Positions 40,676 through 49,256 of a stretch of DNA of 64,000 bases are shown in pieces (position 1 is the stretch's first letter; every line of letters starts with the position of its first letter). This DNA comes from Gallaecimonas mangrovi (lineage in GTDB: Bacteria; Pseudomonadota; Gammaproteobacteria; Enterobacterales; Gallaecimonadaceae). The translations under genes were made by a program, and so were the position numbers. The stretch is from NCBI RefSeq assembly GCF_003367375.1, contig NZ_CP031416.1, positions 751,501 through 815,500 of the forward strand, given 5' to 3'. Under the pieces are notes generated by a model. The model was given only the letters and a program-made list of their open reading frames with translations. It was not told the DNA's origin and did not search any database.

Positions 40676-42351
40676 GGCTGCTCTGCCGCGTTAATAAGCT
40701 TAATAAAAGCCGCTTCCATACTGTCGCTTGCCGCTTTGGCTTTAAGGTTATCTGGGCTGTCCAGAGCAATGATGTTGCCCTTATACATCAGCGCCACCGT
40801 ATCGCAGTATTCGGCCTCGTCCATAAAGTGCGTGGTAACCAGCACCGTGACCCCTTTTCGCACCAAGCCATTAATGTGGTTCCAAAATTCGCGGCGAGTT
40901 AAGGGGTCAACGCCAGAGGTGGGTTCATCTAAAAACAAAATAGGTGGCCGGTGCATCAAGGCGCAGGCCAGGGCAAGGCGCTGTTTAAATCCCAGTGACA
41001 GCATGTCGGGAGCGTCGTTGAGAAAAGGGGCCAGGCCAAAGCTTGCCACCATGCTGGTGATGCGCTGGCGTTTTTGCTTGCCCTTTAGCCCGTAAACGCC
41101 GGCACTAAAGCGCAGGTTCTGCGCCACTGACAACAGCCCATAAAGCGAGAATTTTTGCGCCATGTAGCCGAGCTTGGCTTTGGCTTTACTGGGGGCAGAG
41201 GCCAGACTCATTCCCATGACTTCCGCTTCGCCAGTTGATGGCTTTAACAGCCCACAAAGCATTTTGAAGGTGGTGGACTTACCGGCCCCGTTGGGGCCAA
41301 GCAGACCAAAAATTTGCCCTTGCTGTACGGTGAAATTGGCGTTGTTGGTGGCAACGAAATCGCCAAAGCGGCGGCTAAGATGGTGGCATTTCACCACCGC
41401 CGTATCCTGCCGGGCAATGGGCTCCATGGTGTCAGCCAGGGCTGAGTGACCACCAGGGCCACCCCCTAACAGGTCGATAAATGCGTCTTCAAAGCGCGGT
41501 GCAACCGCGGATACCTCGCCGCCTAGCTCGGTAAGGGCGCTGGCGTTTTGGCCTGCGCTTAGTACCAGCCGCAGGGCATCGCCTTCTATCACTCCATCTC
41601 GCACCGCCGGCAAATCAAGAGCTTTGGCCAGCAGTTGCCGTTTGTTAATGGCGGGATTTAGCAAGCGAAAACAGCGGCCTTTGAGTCGGTCGGTTAGATG
41701 CTGTGGTGGCCCTTGGTAGGCAATTTCGCCGCTGTTTAGCAGTAGCACTTCTTCACAGCGCGCCGCTTCATCTAAATAGGCGGTCGCCCAGAGTACCGCC
41801 ATGCCTTGGTCGGTTAAGGCGTTTACCATGCGCCAAAGATCCTGGCGACTAACCGGATCGACCCCCACTCCGGGCTCGTCCAGCAGCAGCACGTCGGGTT
41901 TGCCCATTAAGGCGCAGGCAAGACCTAGCTTTTGTTTCATGCCACCGGACAACTTACCTGCCAAGCGGCCGGTAAAAGTGGCCAATTTGGTGAAGGTGAG
42001 AAGCTCGTCAATGGCACTTTGCCGGCGGGCCAGCGGCAGGGATTTAAGGTCGGCATAGAGGTTGAGATTTTCTATAACTGACAAGTCTTCGTAAAGGCCA
42101 AAACGCTGCGGCATGTAACCGACTTTACCGGTTAATGCCGGGCTCTTATCCGGTATCAAGCCTGCTACCTCAAGGGTGCCCGCATCGGGGTGTAATAGAC
42201 CTGCCATCAACCGAATTAGTGTGGTTTTACCGGCCCCGTCTGGCCCGGCAAGGCCGGTGAGCATGCCGGGCTTAATGTTGGCACTAATGCTTTTTAAGGC
42301 TTGGGTGCTGCCAAAGGCCTTTTGCAACCGTTCAAAGCAAATCGCGCTCAT
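40672..42351 (-). CDS. ybhF: Double ABC ATPase YbhF-like
   Basis: 559 residues, against 578 for E. coli YbhF. Two complete nucleotide-binding domains in tandem: first Walker A GPDGAGKTT (about 35-43), signature LSGGMKQ, Walker B LLLDEPGVGVD; second Walker A GPNGAGKST (about 344-352), a degenerate signature LSLGFKQ and Walker B LFLDEPTSGVD. A linker of about 60 residues joins them. It energises the YbhS/YbhR channel from the cytosol. Confidence 0.93.
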   Translation of the reverse strand: MSAICFERLQKAFGSTQALKSISANIKPGMLTGLAGPDGAGKTTLIRLMAGLLHPDAGTLEVAGLIPDKSPALTGKVGYMPQRFGLYEDLSVIENLNLYADLKSLPLARRQSAIDELLTFTKLATFTGRLAGKLSGGMKQKLGLACALMGKPDVLLLDEPGVGVDPVSRQDLWRMVNALTDQGMAVLWATAYLDEAARCEEVLLLNSGEIAYQGPPQHLTDRLKGRCFRLLNPAINKRQLLAKALDLPAVRDGVIEGDALRLVLSAGQNASALTELGGEVSAVAPRFEDAFIDLLGGGPGGHSALADTMEPIARQDTAVVKCHHLSRRFGDFVATNNANFTVQQGQIFGLLGPNGAGKSTTFKMLCGLLKPSTGEAEVMGMSLASAPSKAKAKLGYMAQKFSLYGLLSVAQNLRFSAGVYGLKGKQKRQRITSMVASFGLAPFLNDAPDMLSLGFKQRLALACALMHRPPILFLDEPTSGVDPLTRREFWNHINGLVRKGVTVLVTTHFMDEAEYCDTVALMYKGNIIALDSPDNLKAKAASDSMEAAFIKLINAAEQP

Positions 42352-42352
42352 G

Positions 42353-43330
42353 TCAGTGGTCCAACGTAATGGTCACCGGCATGCCTTGTTGCAGGCTGTT
42401 GTCGCCTTGGGTAACCACAATACGCAGCCGGTAAACCAAGTCGGTACGTAGATCCTCGGTTTGCACCGATTTTGGGGTGAATTCTGCCTTGGCTGATACA
42501 AAGCCCACCTGGCCTTGGTAGGTTTTAGTGGAACTGTCGGTACTGATGGTGACCGGGGTGCCTGGTGGCACCTTGCCAAGGTTTACTTCCGACACGTAAG
42601 CGCGAATGTATACCGGGTTACGCAGCGCTAAGTTATAAACCGGGCTAGCGCTGGTCACCATGGCACCAGGTTCGACAATGCGGCTAAGTACCACGGCCGC
42701 AGAAGGGGCAATGAGTTTAGTGTCGTCCAAGGCCGTTTGCGCCTGGGCAACACTGGCATTGGCTGCCGCGAGCGCTGCTTTGGCCGCTTCAATGTCTTCT
42801 ACCCTGGCGCCTTCTTCTAACAACGATAAATTGGCTTTGGCTGAGTTGCGGTTGGCCAACGCCTCAACATAGGCATAACGGGCACTGTCGAGACTTTGCT
42901 GACTGGTGGCGCCGGTTTTTGCCAGGCCTTGCTGGCGGTTAAATTCACGCTTGCGATCGCCCAGCACTGCTTGGGTTTGATTAAGAGTCGCTTGGGCTTG
43001 GTCAATCTGTTGACGGCGGTTACCGGCTTCGAGCTTGTCGAGGTTAGCCTTGGCCTGCAGTGCTTTGGCTTTTGCGGCTGCCAGGGCATCTTGGAAGGGT
43101 TGGTTGTCTAAGGTGGCGACTTGCTGCCCGGCTTGTACGCTGTCGCCTTCTTGCAGTGCCATGCTGGCCAGGCGGCCGCTTTGGCGAAAGGCCAGGGAAA
43201 GCTCGCGAATGTCGACATTGCCGTACAAGGTAAGTGGGCCTTTGTCTTGCTGGCTGTAACGATAACCGCCATAACCGGCAGCCGCGAGTATCACCAAGAC
43301 CAACAGTGCGATAAGCGGCTTTTTCATCAC
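42353..43330 (-). CDS. ybhG: HlyD-family periplasmic adaptor YbhG-like
   Basis: 325 residues with an N-terminal anchor (about 3-23), LTLYGNVDIRELSLAFRQ biotinyl-lipoyl start, a long coiled-coil hairpin (about 85-205, Gln/Ala/Lys-rich heptads) and beta-barrel part ending in FTPKSVQTEDLRTDLVYRL. The last segment is nearly the E. coli YbhG sequence. It bridges the inner-membrane channel to an outer-membrane TolC-type duct, which is not encoded here. Confidence 0.93.
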   Translation of the reverse strand: MMKKPLIALLVLVILAAAGYGGYRYSQQDKGPLTLYGNVDIRELSLAFRQSGRLASMALQEGDSVQAGQQVATLDNQPFQDALAAAKAKALQAKANLDKLEAGNRRQQIDQAQATLNQTQAVLGDRKREFNRQQGLAKTGATSQQSLDSARYAYVEALANRNSAKANLSLLEEGARVEDIEAAKAALAAANASVAQAQTALDDTKLIAPSAAVVLSRIVEPGAMVTSASPVYNLALRNPVYIRAYVSEVNLGKVPPGTPVTISTDSSTKTYQGQVGFVSAKAEFTPKSVQTEDLRTDLVYRLRIVVTQGDNSLQQGMPVTITLDH

Positions 43331-43989
43331 CTATCTCCTTGGACAAGCCTTAACAGGTTTTGATGCAACATGGTTTTGATGCCTTCCACGTCAGGTGTTT
43401 GTTGCCAATTGAGGTAGCGAAATGCTGCGGCGCGAGCAAAACGCCACACCAGAATTTGGCCCAATAATGTCATTGCTAACATGCCCTGTTGTGCGGTGCT
43501 TAGCTCGGGGCGTAGTTGGCCCAATACCCGGCTTAACACCTGCAATATGGGTTCCATCAACTGCTGATAGAGCTGGTTAAAAGCGGCGCTTGGGGCTTGC
43601 TGCTCACGCACAATCAGTTGTGCCCAGTATTCGGTTTCGCCGCTTAGCAGCAGGCTCAGCATTCGGTCGATGATCTGCTCTAAAAACGGCAGGTAGCGCC
43701 TTTGGCGCTCCGCTGGCGTGAGGTTGGTTGAGGCGTTGCTAAGGGCTTGGTCGATGGCCGCCCTAAGTGGGTCAAGGTTCTTGGCAATGGTGGTGCCAAT
43801 GCTTTGAAATACCGCTTGGTAAAGGCCCTCTTTATTGCCGAAGTGATAGCCGATCAGTGCTTGGTTAACGCCGGCTTCGTTGGCGATGGTACGGGTACTG
43901 ACGCCGTGAAAGCCATCTTCAGCGAACACACGGGTAGCGGTTTGAATGAGCGCGTCGCGGGTGATATCGCCGCGGTTACTGTCGGCCAT
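43327..43989 (-). CDS. cecR: TetR-family regulator CecR-like
   Basis: 220 residues: N-terminal helix-turn-helix (about 9-55; VSTRTIANEAGVNQALIGYHF) and a C-terminal ligand-binding domain with DUF1956-like features (REQQAPSAAFNQLYQQLMEP, split here as in CecR). First gene of the operon with a four-base overlap into ybhG. It should repress the operon through the palindrome just upstream of its start. Confidence 0.9.
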   Translation of the reverse strand: MADSNRGDITRDALIQTATRVFAEDGFHGVSTRTIANEAGVNQALIGYHFGNKEGLYQAVFQSIGTTIAKNLDPLRAAIDQALSNASTNLTPAERQRRYLPFLEQIIDRMLSLLLSGETEYWAQLIVREQQAPSAAFNQLYQQLMEPILQVLSRVLGQLRPELSTAQQGMLAMTLLGQILVWRFARAAAFRYLNWQQTPDVEGIKTMLHQNLLRLVQGDR

Positions 43990-43992
43990 AAG

Positions 43993-44012
43993 TTAGTTAA
44001 TCGAATGACTAA
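43993..44012. promoter_or_regulatory. Candidate CecR operator palindrome
   Basis: A 20-base near-palindrome, TTAGTTAATCGAATGACTAA, matching its reverse complement at 16 of 20 positions. It begins four bases upstream of the tetR start codon. Repressor binding here would block translation start or transcription. Confidence 0.55.
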
Positions 44013-44033
44013 TTTGATCAAACTATAGACAGC

Positions 44034-44064
44034 AAAAAGCCCCGATGCAACCAGTGCACCGGGG
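44034..44064 (-). terminator. Terminator of the catalase/cytochrome b561 operon
   Basis: On the minus strand CCCCGGTGCA and TGCATCGGGG arms followed by CTTTTT, 25 bases after the cytochrome stop. Confidence 0.88.
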
Positions 44065-44088
44065 AAGGACCAGCTACCACACTGGCGT

Positions 44089-44622
44089 TCAGGATTTTCG
44101 GGAAAAGGTCATGCTGGCCAATACTCCGTCGCGGCGAATAAGGCCATGGAACAGGGCGGCGCCTAAATGGCCAAGCACCAACAGCAGCAGGCAATAAGCC
44201 AGTTCGGTGTGCAAGGGCCGTAGCAGGGCATAAAGGCTGTCGGATTTATCCACCAAGTCAGGCAAGGCAATACCGCCACCCAAGCTGACCGGGTAGCCGC
44301 CAGCGCTTAGCATCAGCCAGCCGATAAGCGGCATGGCAATCATTAAGGCGTAAAGCAATACCTGCGAGCCTTTAGCCACCAGCGCCATAAAGTACGGTAG
44401 GTCGGCCGGCAGCGGCGGGGTTTTGCTGGTCAGCCGTACCACCAAGCGCAGTATGGCCAGCACCAAAATAGCAATGCCTAAGGGTTTGTGCAGTGCATAA
44501 AGCCAGGTGTGGCGGGTGGATACGGTGGCCACCATACCGGCGCCGACAAAAAGCATGGTGAAAATGGCGGCCGCCATCAGCCAGTGCAGGACGCGAATAA
44601 TGCCGGGAAAGGTGTGGGTCAT
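44089..44622 (-). CDS. Cytochrome b561
   Basis: 177 residues, four membrane helices, CybB/YceJ type. Heme-ligand histidines are visible in RVLHWLMAA (His13), ALHKPLG, PLHTELAY and GHLGAALFHG. Such proteins exchange electrons between the quinone pool and periplasmic partners. Four-base overlap with the catalase gene implies it reduces or is served by that protein. Confidence 0.92.
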   Translation of the reverse strand: MTHTFPGIIRVLHWLMAAAIFTMLFVGAGMVATVSTRHTWLYALHKPLGIAILVLAILRLVVRLTSKTPPLPADLPYFMALVAKGSQVLLYALMIAMPLIGWLMLSAGGYPVSLGGGIALPDLVDKSDSLYALLRPLHTELAYCLLLLVLGHLGAALFHGLIRRDGVLASMTFSRKS

Positions 44623-45650
44623 GATTGCTTCTCCATCTTGGCGCGTTCACCGAGGCGGCGAGTAAAATCGTTGGAGTAAACGGCCGAGCGAGCCGGCAGT
44701 AGTGGGTCGTCAGACGGCGCCATCCCCGACGGCAGTATGGTGGGGTCAAAATTTAAGTCGCCACAAGCGCCGGTATCTTGTGATTGGCTGCGGGTGAGCA
44801 CCAGGGTGCCCACATCAATATGCTGGCGAGCAGCGGGCCAGGCCTTGGTGGCATCCAGTACCGGGTCGCCTGGGTTGGCAACCTGCACTTGCAGTTGCCA
44901 TTTCACCGGCCCTTGCTCCAGGCGCTTGGCAATATCGTTAAAGAGAAAATCATTGCCTGCGTCTGCGGGCTGTGGAGCGAAAGCGGTTTGCGGCAAAAAG
45001 CGCCAGCGCACAAAATGGCTTTGGCCTTTATTGTTGGTAAACACAAAGCTGTCGAGGCTGTTAAAGGGCGTGCTGGCAAAGCTGTCAGAACGTTTGTGCT
45101 CTTTGGCCCATTTTAAAAAAGGCGCTGTTTCCGGGTGCGCCTTAAAAAAGGCGGCAATTTTGGCGCCGTCCGGTTTGCCGGTGGCCGGATCGGGAGCCTT
45201 GTCTTTTAACAGTGTGAAGAAAGCTTGCGGGGTAGCGACTAAAAATACCGGCGACGACAACATGGCCATTCGCCACTGCTGGCCCAGCCCCGCATTAATG
45301 CGCAGACCAAGGGCCCTGGGCGCGGCCTTGGCATCGTCACCGTGCGGGTTACCGCCCGGCAGCGAAAAACGGCCGGTTACCGGGTATTGGCCTGGGCTAA
45401 ATAGGGGTGCACTGGAAAGCCGCTCGCCGTTGCCATTACTGACAAAATAGCCGCTTACACAAAGCCCTTTGGTATGGTTACGCCGCATACCTGGGTGGAC
45501 ACCACCATCGGTTTCTAACTGATTGACGAATTTTCCCGGCGTTAAACGCTGTGGCGCCAACCAGCCTGCCACATAGGCAAAGACCAGGGCGGGAATAGCA
45601 ACAGCTAGGGCGATAATGGCCCAGCGCTGCCAGGTGGAGCTGAAGTTCAT
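44619..45650 (-). CDS. Membrane-anchored catalase-family peroxidase (SrpA-like)
   Basis: 343 residues, the short catalase-fold form. An N-terminal helix (about 10-29) anchors it, or serves as an uncleaved signal, so the heme domain faces the periplasm. The distal His is His59 in RRNHTKG and the proximal heme ligand Tyr325 in SAVYSNDFTRRLGE. The segment GRFSLPGGNPHGDD and ALGLRI are also typical. Short periplasmic members act as peroxidases using a donor; cytochrome b561 encoded next is the obvious electron source. Transcribed from an ECF-type promoter at 45682-45706. Confidence 0.9.
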   Translation of the reverse strand: MNFSSTWQRWAIIALAVAIPALVFAYVAGWLAPQRLTPGKFVNQLETDGGVHPGMRRNHTKGLCVSGYFVSNGNGERLSSAPLFSPGQYPVTGRFSLPGGNPHGDDAKAAPRALGLRINAGLGQQWRMAMLSSPVFLVATPQAFFTLLKDKAPDPATGKPDGAKIAAFFKAHPETAPFLKWAKEHKRSDSFASTPFNSLDSFVFTNNKGQSHFVRWRFLPQTAFAPQPADAGNDFLFNDIAKRLEQGPVKWQLQVQVANPGDPVLDATKAWPAARQHIDVGTLVLTRSQSQDTGACGDLNFDPTILPSGMAPSDDPLLPARSAVYSNDFTRRLGERAKMEKQS

Positions 45651-45681
45651 GGCAGGTCCTGATAATGGGTTTCATGCCAAT

Positions 45682-45706
45682 AACGCTTGGGGCTTTTTTT
45701 TATTCC
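45682..45706 (-). promoter_or_regulatory. ECF-sigma-type promoter of the catalase operon
   Basis: On the minus strand GGAATA, an A-run, GCCCCAA and then CGTT, with GGAAT and CGTT starting exactly 21 bases apart. The same boxes and spacing occur in the opposite direction at 45713-45737. GGAA/CGTT-type boxes are standard for ECF sigma factors. Confidence 0.75.
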
Positions 45707-45712
45707 AATGGC

Positions 45713-45737
45713 GGAATAAAAAAATCACCCAAACGTT
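45713..45737 (+). promoter_or_regulatory. ECF-sigma-type promoter of the sigma/anti-sigma operon
   Basis: GGAATA, an A-run, TCACCCAA then CGTTCTA, with the same 21-base offset as the promoter at 45682-45706. It lies about 33 bases before the sigma start codon, predicting autoregulation. Confidence 0.75.
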
Positions 45738-45769
45738 CTATACACACTGATTTCTTGTAGCTGGCCGCC

Positions 45770-46282
45770 ATGAACGACATCGATCAATTACTTACCGCGC
45801 AGCTCCCCGGCTTAAGGCGCTTTGCGCTGTCACTGAGCAAGAGCCCTTTTGATGCTGACGATCTGGTACAGACGACGGTAGAAAAGGCCATTGCCGGTTG
45901 GGACAAAAAGCATAACGACGGCGAGCTACGTTCCTGGCTGTTTGCTATTTTGTATCGCCACTTTATCGACGGTCAGCGCCGCCAGAGCCGTTTTGGTAAG
46001 TTACTGCAGCTCTTTAGTAGTGAAGAGCCACAAAGTGCTTCTTTAGAGCAGCATTTGGACCAGCACCACAGCCTGGCGCTGTTTGCCCAATTGCCCGAGG
46101 CGCAGCGCAGCATCTTGCTATTGGTATCGGTTGAAGGCATGAGTTATCAGCAGGTTAGCGAAACGCTGGCGGTGCCCATTGGCACCGTGATGTCGCGGCT
46201 TTCCCGGGCTCGCCAAGCGTATAGATCACTGCTGGAAGATAAACCGGTATCAATGGATACCACCTTGAGGGTCGTAAAATGA
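45770..46282 (+). CDS. ECF sigma factor
   Basis: 170 residues with region 2 (FALSLSKSPFDADDLVQTTVEKA; ELRSWLFAILYRHFID) and region 4 (LPEAQRSILLLVSVEGMSYQQVSETL; PIGTVMSRLSRAR), split by a variable linker. It directs RNA polymerase to GGAA/CGTT promoters. Divergent from the catalase/b561 operon and coupled by a four-base overlap to its anti-sigma gene. The inducing signal is probably oxidative. Confidence 0.94.
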   Translation: MNDIDQLLTAQLPGLRRFALSLSKSPFDADDLVQTTVEKAIAGWDKKHNDGELRSWLFAILYRHFIDGQRRQSRFGKLLQLFSSEEPQSASLEQHLDQHHSLALFAQLPEAQRSILLLVSVEGMSYQQVSETLAVPIGTVMSRLSRARQAYRSLLEDKPVSMDTTLRVVK

Positions 46283-47001
46283 AGCCAACAGAGCAGCAAC
46301 TTCACGCGTTCATTGATGGCGAGCTGGATCCGCAGCAACGGCCTTGGGTGCAAGCCTATTTAGCCACCCATCCCGAAGAGCAAGCGCGGCTGGCTGCCTT
46401 TAAAAACGATGCCAGTGAGCTTCGTAGTGCCTTCGATGCCACCGCCAGTGCCTTACCCAAAGGGCCGGATGTGGCCGCCATTCGCCGCCAGCGGCGGCAA
46501 AATAACCGGCGCCGCTTTGCCACTGCCGCCGCTTTGGTGTTGGCGTTGGGGGCCGGGTGGTTGGCCGGCAGCCAGTATCAGGACCGCCGCTATCAAGCCA
46601 TGGTGCCGCCGATGAATGATGCGGTAGAGGCGTACCGGTTGTTCAGTAACACCCCTGACCAGAATGTCAGCCAAAGTGAGCTTGATGGCTGGTTTGACGA
46701 GCATTTTAAAGGGGCCAGTTTGCCGCCGCAGCTGGCCGACTACGGCCTTAAACGGGTGGCGGCCAAACTCATGGCTACCGCCGAAGGGCCGGCAGCCATG
46801 GTGCTGTATCGCAACGGCAAGGGCCAGACATTGTTGTACTTCATTCGCCCGCCTGGGCCCAACCACCACATGCTGCCCGATGGCCAGCGCCAAGACGGCA
46901 GCCTGTTGGCCCGCTATTGGTCCGACAAGGCGTTTAATTACGCGCTAGTGAGCCTGCACGACAATCCCTTGGTGCCCAAGTCGCCCTTTGGCGGGGTGTA
47001 A
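46279..47001 (+). CDS. Transmembrane anti-sigma factor
   Basis: 240 residues. The cytosolic N-terminus (about 1-75) starts EQQLHAFIDGELDPQQ, the anti-sigma core helix; it has no HxxxCxxC zinc motif. One membrane helix (about 80-98) is followed by a periplasmic domain of about 140 residues with no cysteine, ending DNPLVPKSPFGGV. It should hold the sigma factor until a periplasmic signal arrives. Confidence 0.9.
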   Translation: MKPTEQQLHAFIDGELDPQQRPWVQAYLATHPEEQARLAAFKNDASELRSAFDATASALPKGPDVAAIRRQRRQNNRRRFATAAALVLALGAGWLAGSQYQDRRYQAMVPPMNDAVEAYRLFSNTPDQNVSQSELDGWFDEHFKGASLPPQLADYGLKRVAAKLMATAEGPAAMVLYRNGKGQTLLYFIRPPGPNHHMLPDGQRQDGSLLARYWSDKAFNYALVSLHDNPLVPKSPFGGV

Positions 47002-47024
47002 ATCTGGCGCGCCGCCGGGGGGCG

Positions 47025-47936
47025 CTAGGTCGCCATTTTCCTGGCGTAGCTTCGGCATTCGGCAATGCAGCTTAAAATGCGTGGGTCGCGTTCGCGGCTA
47101 GCCAAGCAAACCATGGATATTTGCTGGGTGACCCGGCAGTCGGGGGCCAGGGGAATGAGGCGAATTTTGTTTTCAAATACCGCTTCTACCCGTCGTGGTA
47201 GTAGTGCCAGGCCCACACCGGCGCTGACCATGCTAATGAGCGAAAAAATATCCGAAACCTGCATCACCACGTTTGGCGTCATGCCGGCTTTATTAAAAGC
47301 GCGGAAGCTGTCATCGGTGGTGGCAAAGCCCTTGGCCAGGGTGACAAAGGTTGCGTCGTTGAGGTTATCGAGGTTGGTTTGCACCAGCTTTTGCAGCGGC
47401 GAGTCGGGCGGCACCGCCAGGCAGATGTCGTCTTGGTAGAGTGGCAGGGTAATAAAGTCGGGCTCTTCAAAACCGGGCTCCAAGGCCACCAGAATCACGT
47501 CCAGCTCCAGGGCCTTGAGCTTATTAAAAAGCTGGGTGTTGGAATTTAAGGTCAGCTCGATATTCAGCTCGCCCTTGCGAAGCTTAAGCCCGGCAATGAG
47601 CTGCGGCACCGTGCCTAGGGTCAGCGAATAAAGGGCGCCCAGTTTGAACTGGTTGGAATAAACCCCGGCGGTTTCGCGCACCGCTTTTATGGTGTCATCC
47701 AAAGCTGCCACCAGCTGCTGGCCTTGTTCAGCCAACACCTGGGCACTGGGCAGTGGCACCAGCAGCCTGCCTTCTTGGCGAAACAGCGGGCACTTTAAGG
47801 CTTCTTCCAGGGAGTGAATGGCTCTGTGCACACTCACCCCGCTTAACCCCAGTTGCTCGGCCGCTTCTGCCAAGGTGCCGGTGCGCATAAAGGTCAGGAA
47901 AATATCGAGCTTTTTAAGGGTGATGCCGTCGTCCAC
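47025..47936 (-). CDS. mdcR: LysR-family regulator of malonate utilisation
   Basis: 303 residues from GTG 47936, which has GGGAG four bases upstream; a TTG six codons earlier falls in a hairpin. The winged helix has MRTGTLAEAAEQLGLSGVSV (about 13-32) and the effector domain follows. It is the last gene on the strand of the mdc cluster, behind madM and a terminator. MdcR activates mdc genes in Klebsiella and Acinetobacter in response to malonate; the same is inferred here. Confidence 0.85.
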   Translation of the reverse strand: MDDGITLKKLDIFLTFMRTGTLAEAAEQLGLSGVSVHRAIHSLEEALKCPLFRQEGRLLVPLPSAQVLAEQGQQLVAALDDTIKAVRETAGVYSNQFKLGALYSLTLGTVPQLIAGLKLRKGELNIELTLNSNTQLFNKLKALELDVILVALEPGFEEPDFITLPLYQDDICLAVPPDSPLQKLVQTNLDNLNDATFVTLAKGFATTDDSFRAFNKAGMTPNVVMQVSDIFSLISMVSAGVGLALLPRRVEAVFENKIRLIPLAPDCRVTQQISMVCLASRERDPRILSCIAECRSYARKMAT

Positions 47937-47949
47937 GTTGCTCCCAACA

Positions 47950-47979
47950 GTCAAAAGGCCGGTTAGCCGGCCCTTTGAC
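47950..47979 (-). terminator. Terminator between madM and mdcR
   Basis: GTCAAAGGGCCGG and CCGGCCTTTTGAC arms around a CTAA loop. On the minus strand it ends in TTTT. It separates the structural operon from the regulator gene, or acts partially. Confidence 0.75.
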
Positions 47980-48013
47980 TATGTGTGGCGCAGAAAATAC
48001 GCGCAATGGGACT

Positions 48014-48784
48014 TTAGTGGTGGCCGGTGATGGCCAGCATTGCCATAAACAGCAGCGACGGCCCCAGCAAACAACCGGCAGCGGTATAAAAGGCGGCAGT
48101 TAAGCAGCCGTAGGGCACCAATTTCGGGTCGGTAGCAGCAAGGCCCGCGGCCACGCCGCTGGAAGTACCCATTAAGCCGCCAAACAGCACGGCGGTGCGC
48201 GGGTTGTTAAGGCCGATGTATTTGGCCACAAAGGGGGTGGACACCATCACCAGAATAGATTTCACCAAACCGGCGGCAATCGACAGCGCCATGACCTCTG
48301 AACTGGCACCAATAGCGGCGCCGGTGACCGGGCCCACAATGTAGGTTACAGCGCCCGCGCCGATGGTGGTCAGACTAACTGCATCGGTGTAGCCAAAGGC
48401 CATCGCCACCGCTACCCCCGCGACAAAGGAGGACAACACGCCTAGCAGCAGCGCCACTACCCCGGAGATCCCCGCCTTTTTAAGCTCCTGCACATTCACC
48501 CCGAAGCCGGTAGCAACAATGGCAAAGTCTCTGAGCATGGTGCCACCGACAATGCCGATGCCGCTCAGCAGTGGCAGGTCTACCAAACCGTGCTTACCGC
48601 CGCTAATCACGCCACCGACATAGGCCAGTACCAAACCGCAAAGAATGGCAATGGCGCTACCGTGGATGCGGCCCGAGGTCAGCTTGGCCGACAGCCAATA
48701 CGACAGCCACATCACCAAACCGATAACGGCAAAGCCCACCACCATGCTGTAGGTGTTAGACACCTTTTCTAAGGCTTCAAACAT
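48014..48784 (-). CDS. madM: Malonate transporter subunit MadM
   Basis: 256 residues, about eight to nine helices: WLSYWLSAKLTSGRIHGSA, GGVISGGKHGLVDLPLLSG and GTMLRDFAIVATGFGV are family signatures. With MadL it forms the Na+-coupled malonate importer, first described in Malonomonas. Eight-base overlap with madL. Confidence 0.93.
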   Translation of the reverse strand: MFEALEKVSNTYSMVVGFAVIGLVMWLSYWLSAKLTSGRIHGSAIAILCGLVLAYVGGVISGGKHGLVDLPLLSGIGIVGGTMLRDFAIVATGFGVNVQELKKAGISGVVALLLGVLSSFVAGVAVAMAFGYTDAVSLTTIGAGAVTYIVGPVTGAAIGASSEVMALSIAAGLVKSILVMVSTPFVAKYIGLNNPRTAVLFGGLMGTSSGVAAGLAATDPKLVPYGCLTAAFYTAAGCLLGPSLLFMAMLAITGHH

Positions 48785-49187
48785 GGCTGCGCTCCTTGGT
48801 TTGGCTCACGGTTGTTTCTGATTGCGCGTGCTTTTCCCGCCCCCAACGGTCCAGCACCGGCACCAAGGCAAAGCCGATAACCACTGCCGCCACTCCGGCG
48901 GTAATGGCCATAGGGCCACCGGTGAGTGCGCCATAGACGTTTTGCTTGGCCGCCATGGCCACCACCACCGGGATATAAATGGCACTGAAGAACTCAATGC
49001 CCTGTTCGCTTTTAATATCTAAAACCCCACGTTTTTGCAGGGCACTGCCCACCAGCACCAGCAAAATCATGGCAATACCCACGCCGCCGACATTGGCGGG
49101 GATGCCGATGAGAGTGCCAAGGATCTGGCCGATGGCGACACCCAGCAGGGTGCATACCGCCAGTAAAGTCACGCCGTAGATGATCAT
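48777..49187 (-). CDS. madL: Malonate transporter subunit MadL
   Basis: 136 residues with four helices: IIYGVTLLAVCTLLGVAIGQ, PANVGGVGIAMILLVL, and AMAAKQNVYGALTGGPMA, quoted in part. It partners MadM. A charged 25-residue tail ends the protein. The gene follows mdcH by 69 bases. Confidence 0.93.
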   Translation of the reverse strand: MIIYGVTLLAVCTLLGVAIGQILGTLIGIPANVGGVGIAMILLVLVGSALQKRGVLDIKSEQGIEFFSAIYIPVVVAMAAKQNVYGALTGGPMAITAGVAAVVIGFALVPVLDRWGREKHAQSETTVSQTKERSHV

Positions 49188-49256
49188 GGTGTTTCTCCGC
49201 TGTCTTCATTGTTATGTGCCGAAGCGTACTGCGGTCTCACTTCGGTGTTGTTGCCT

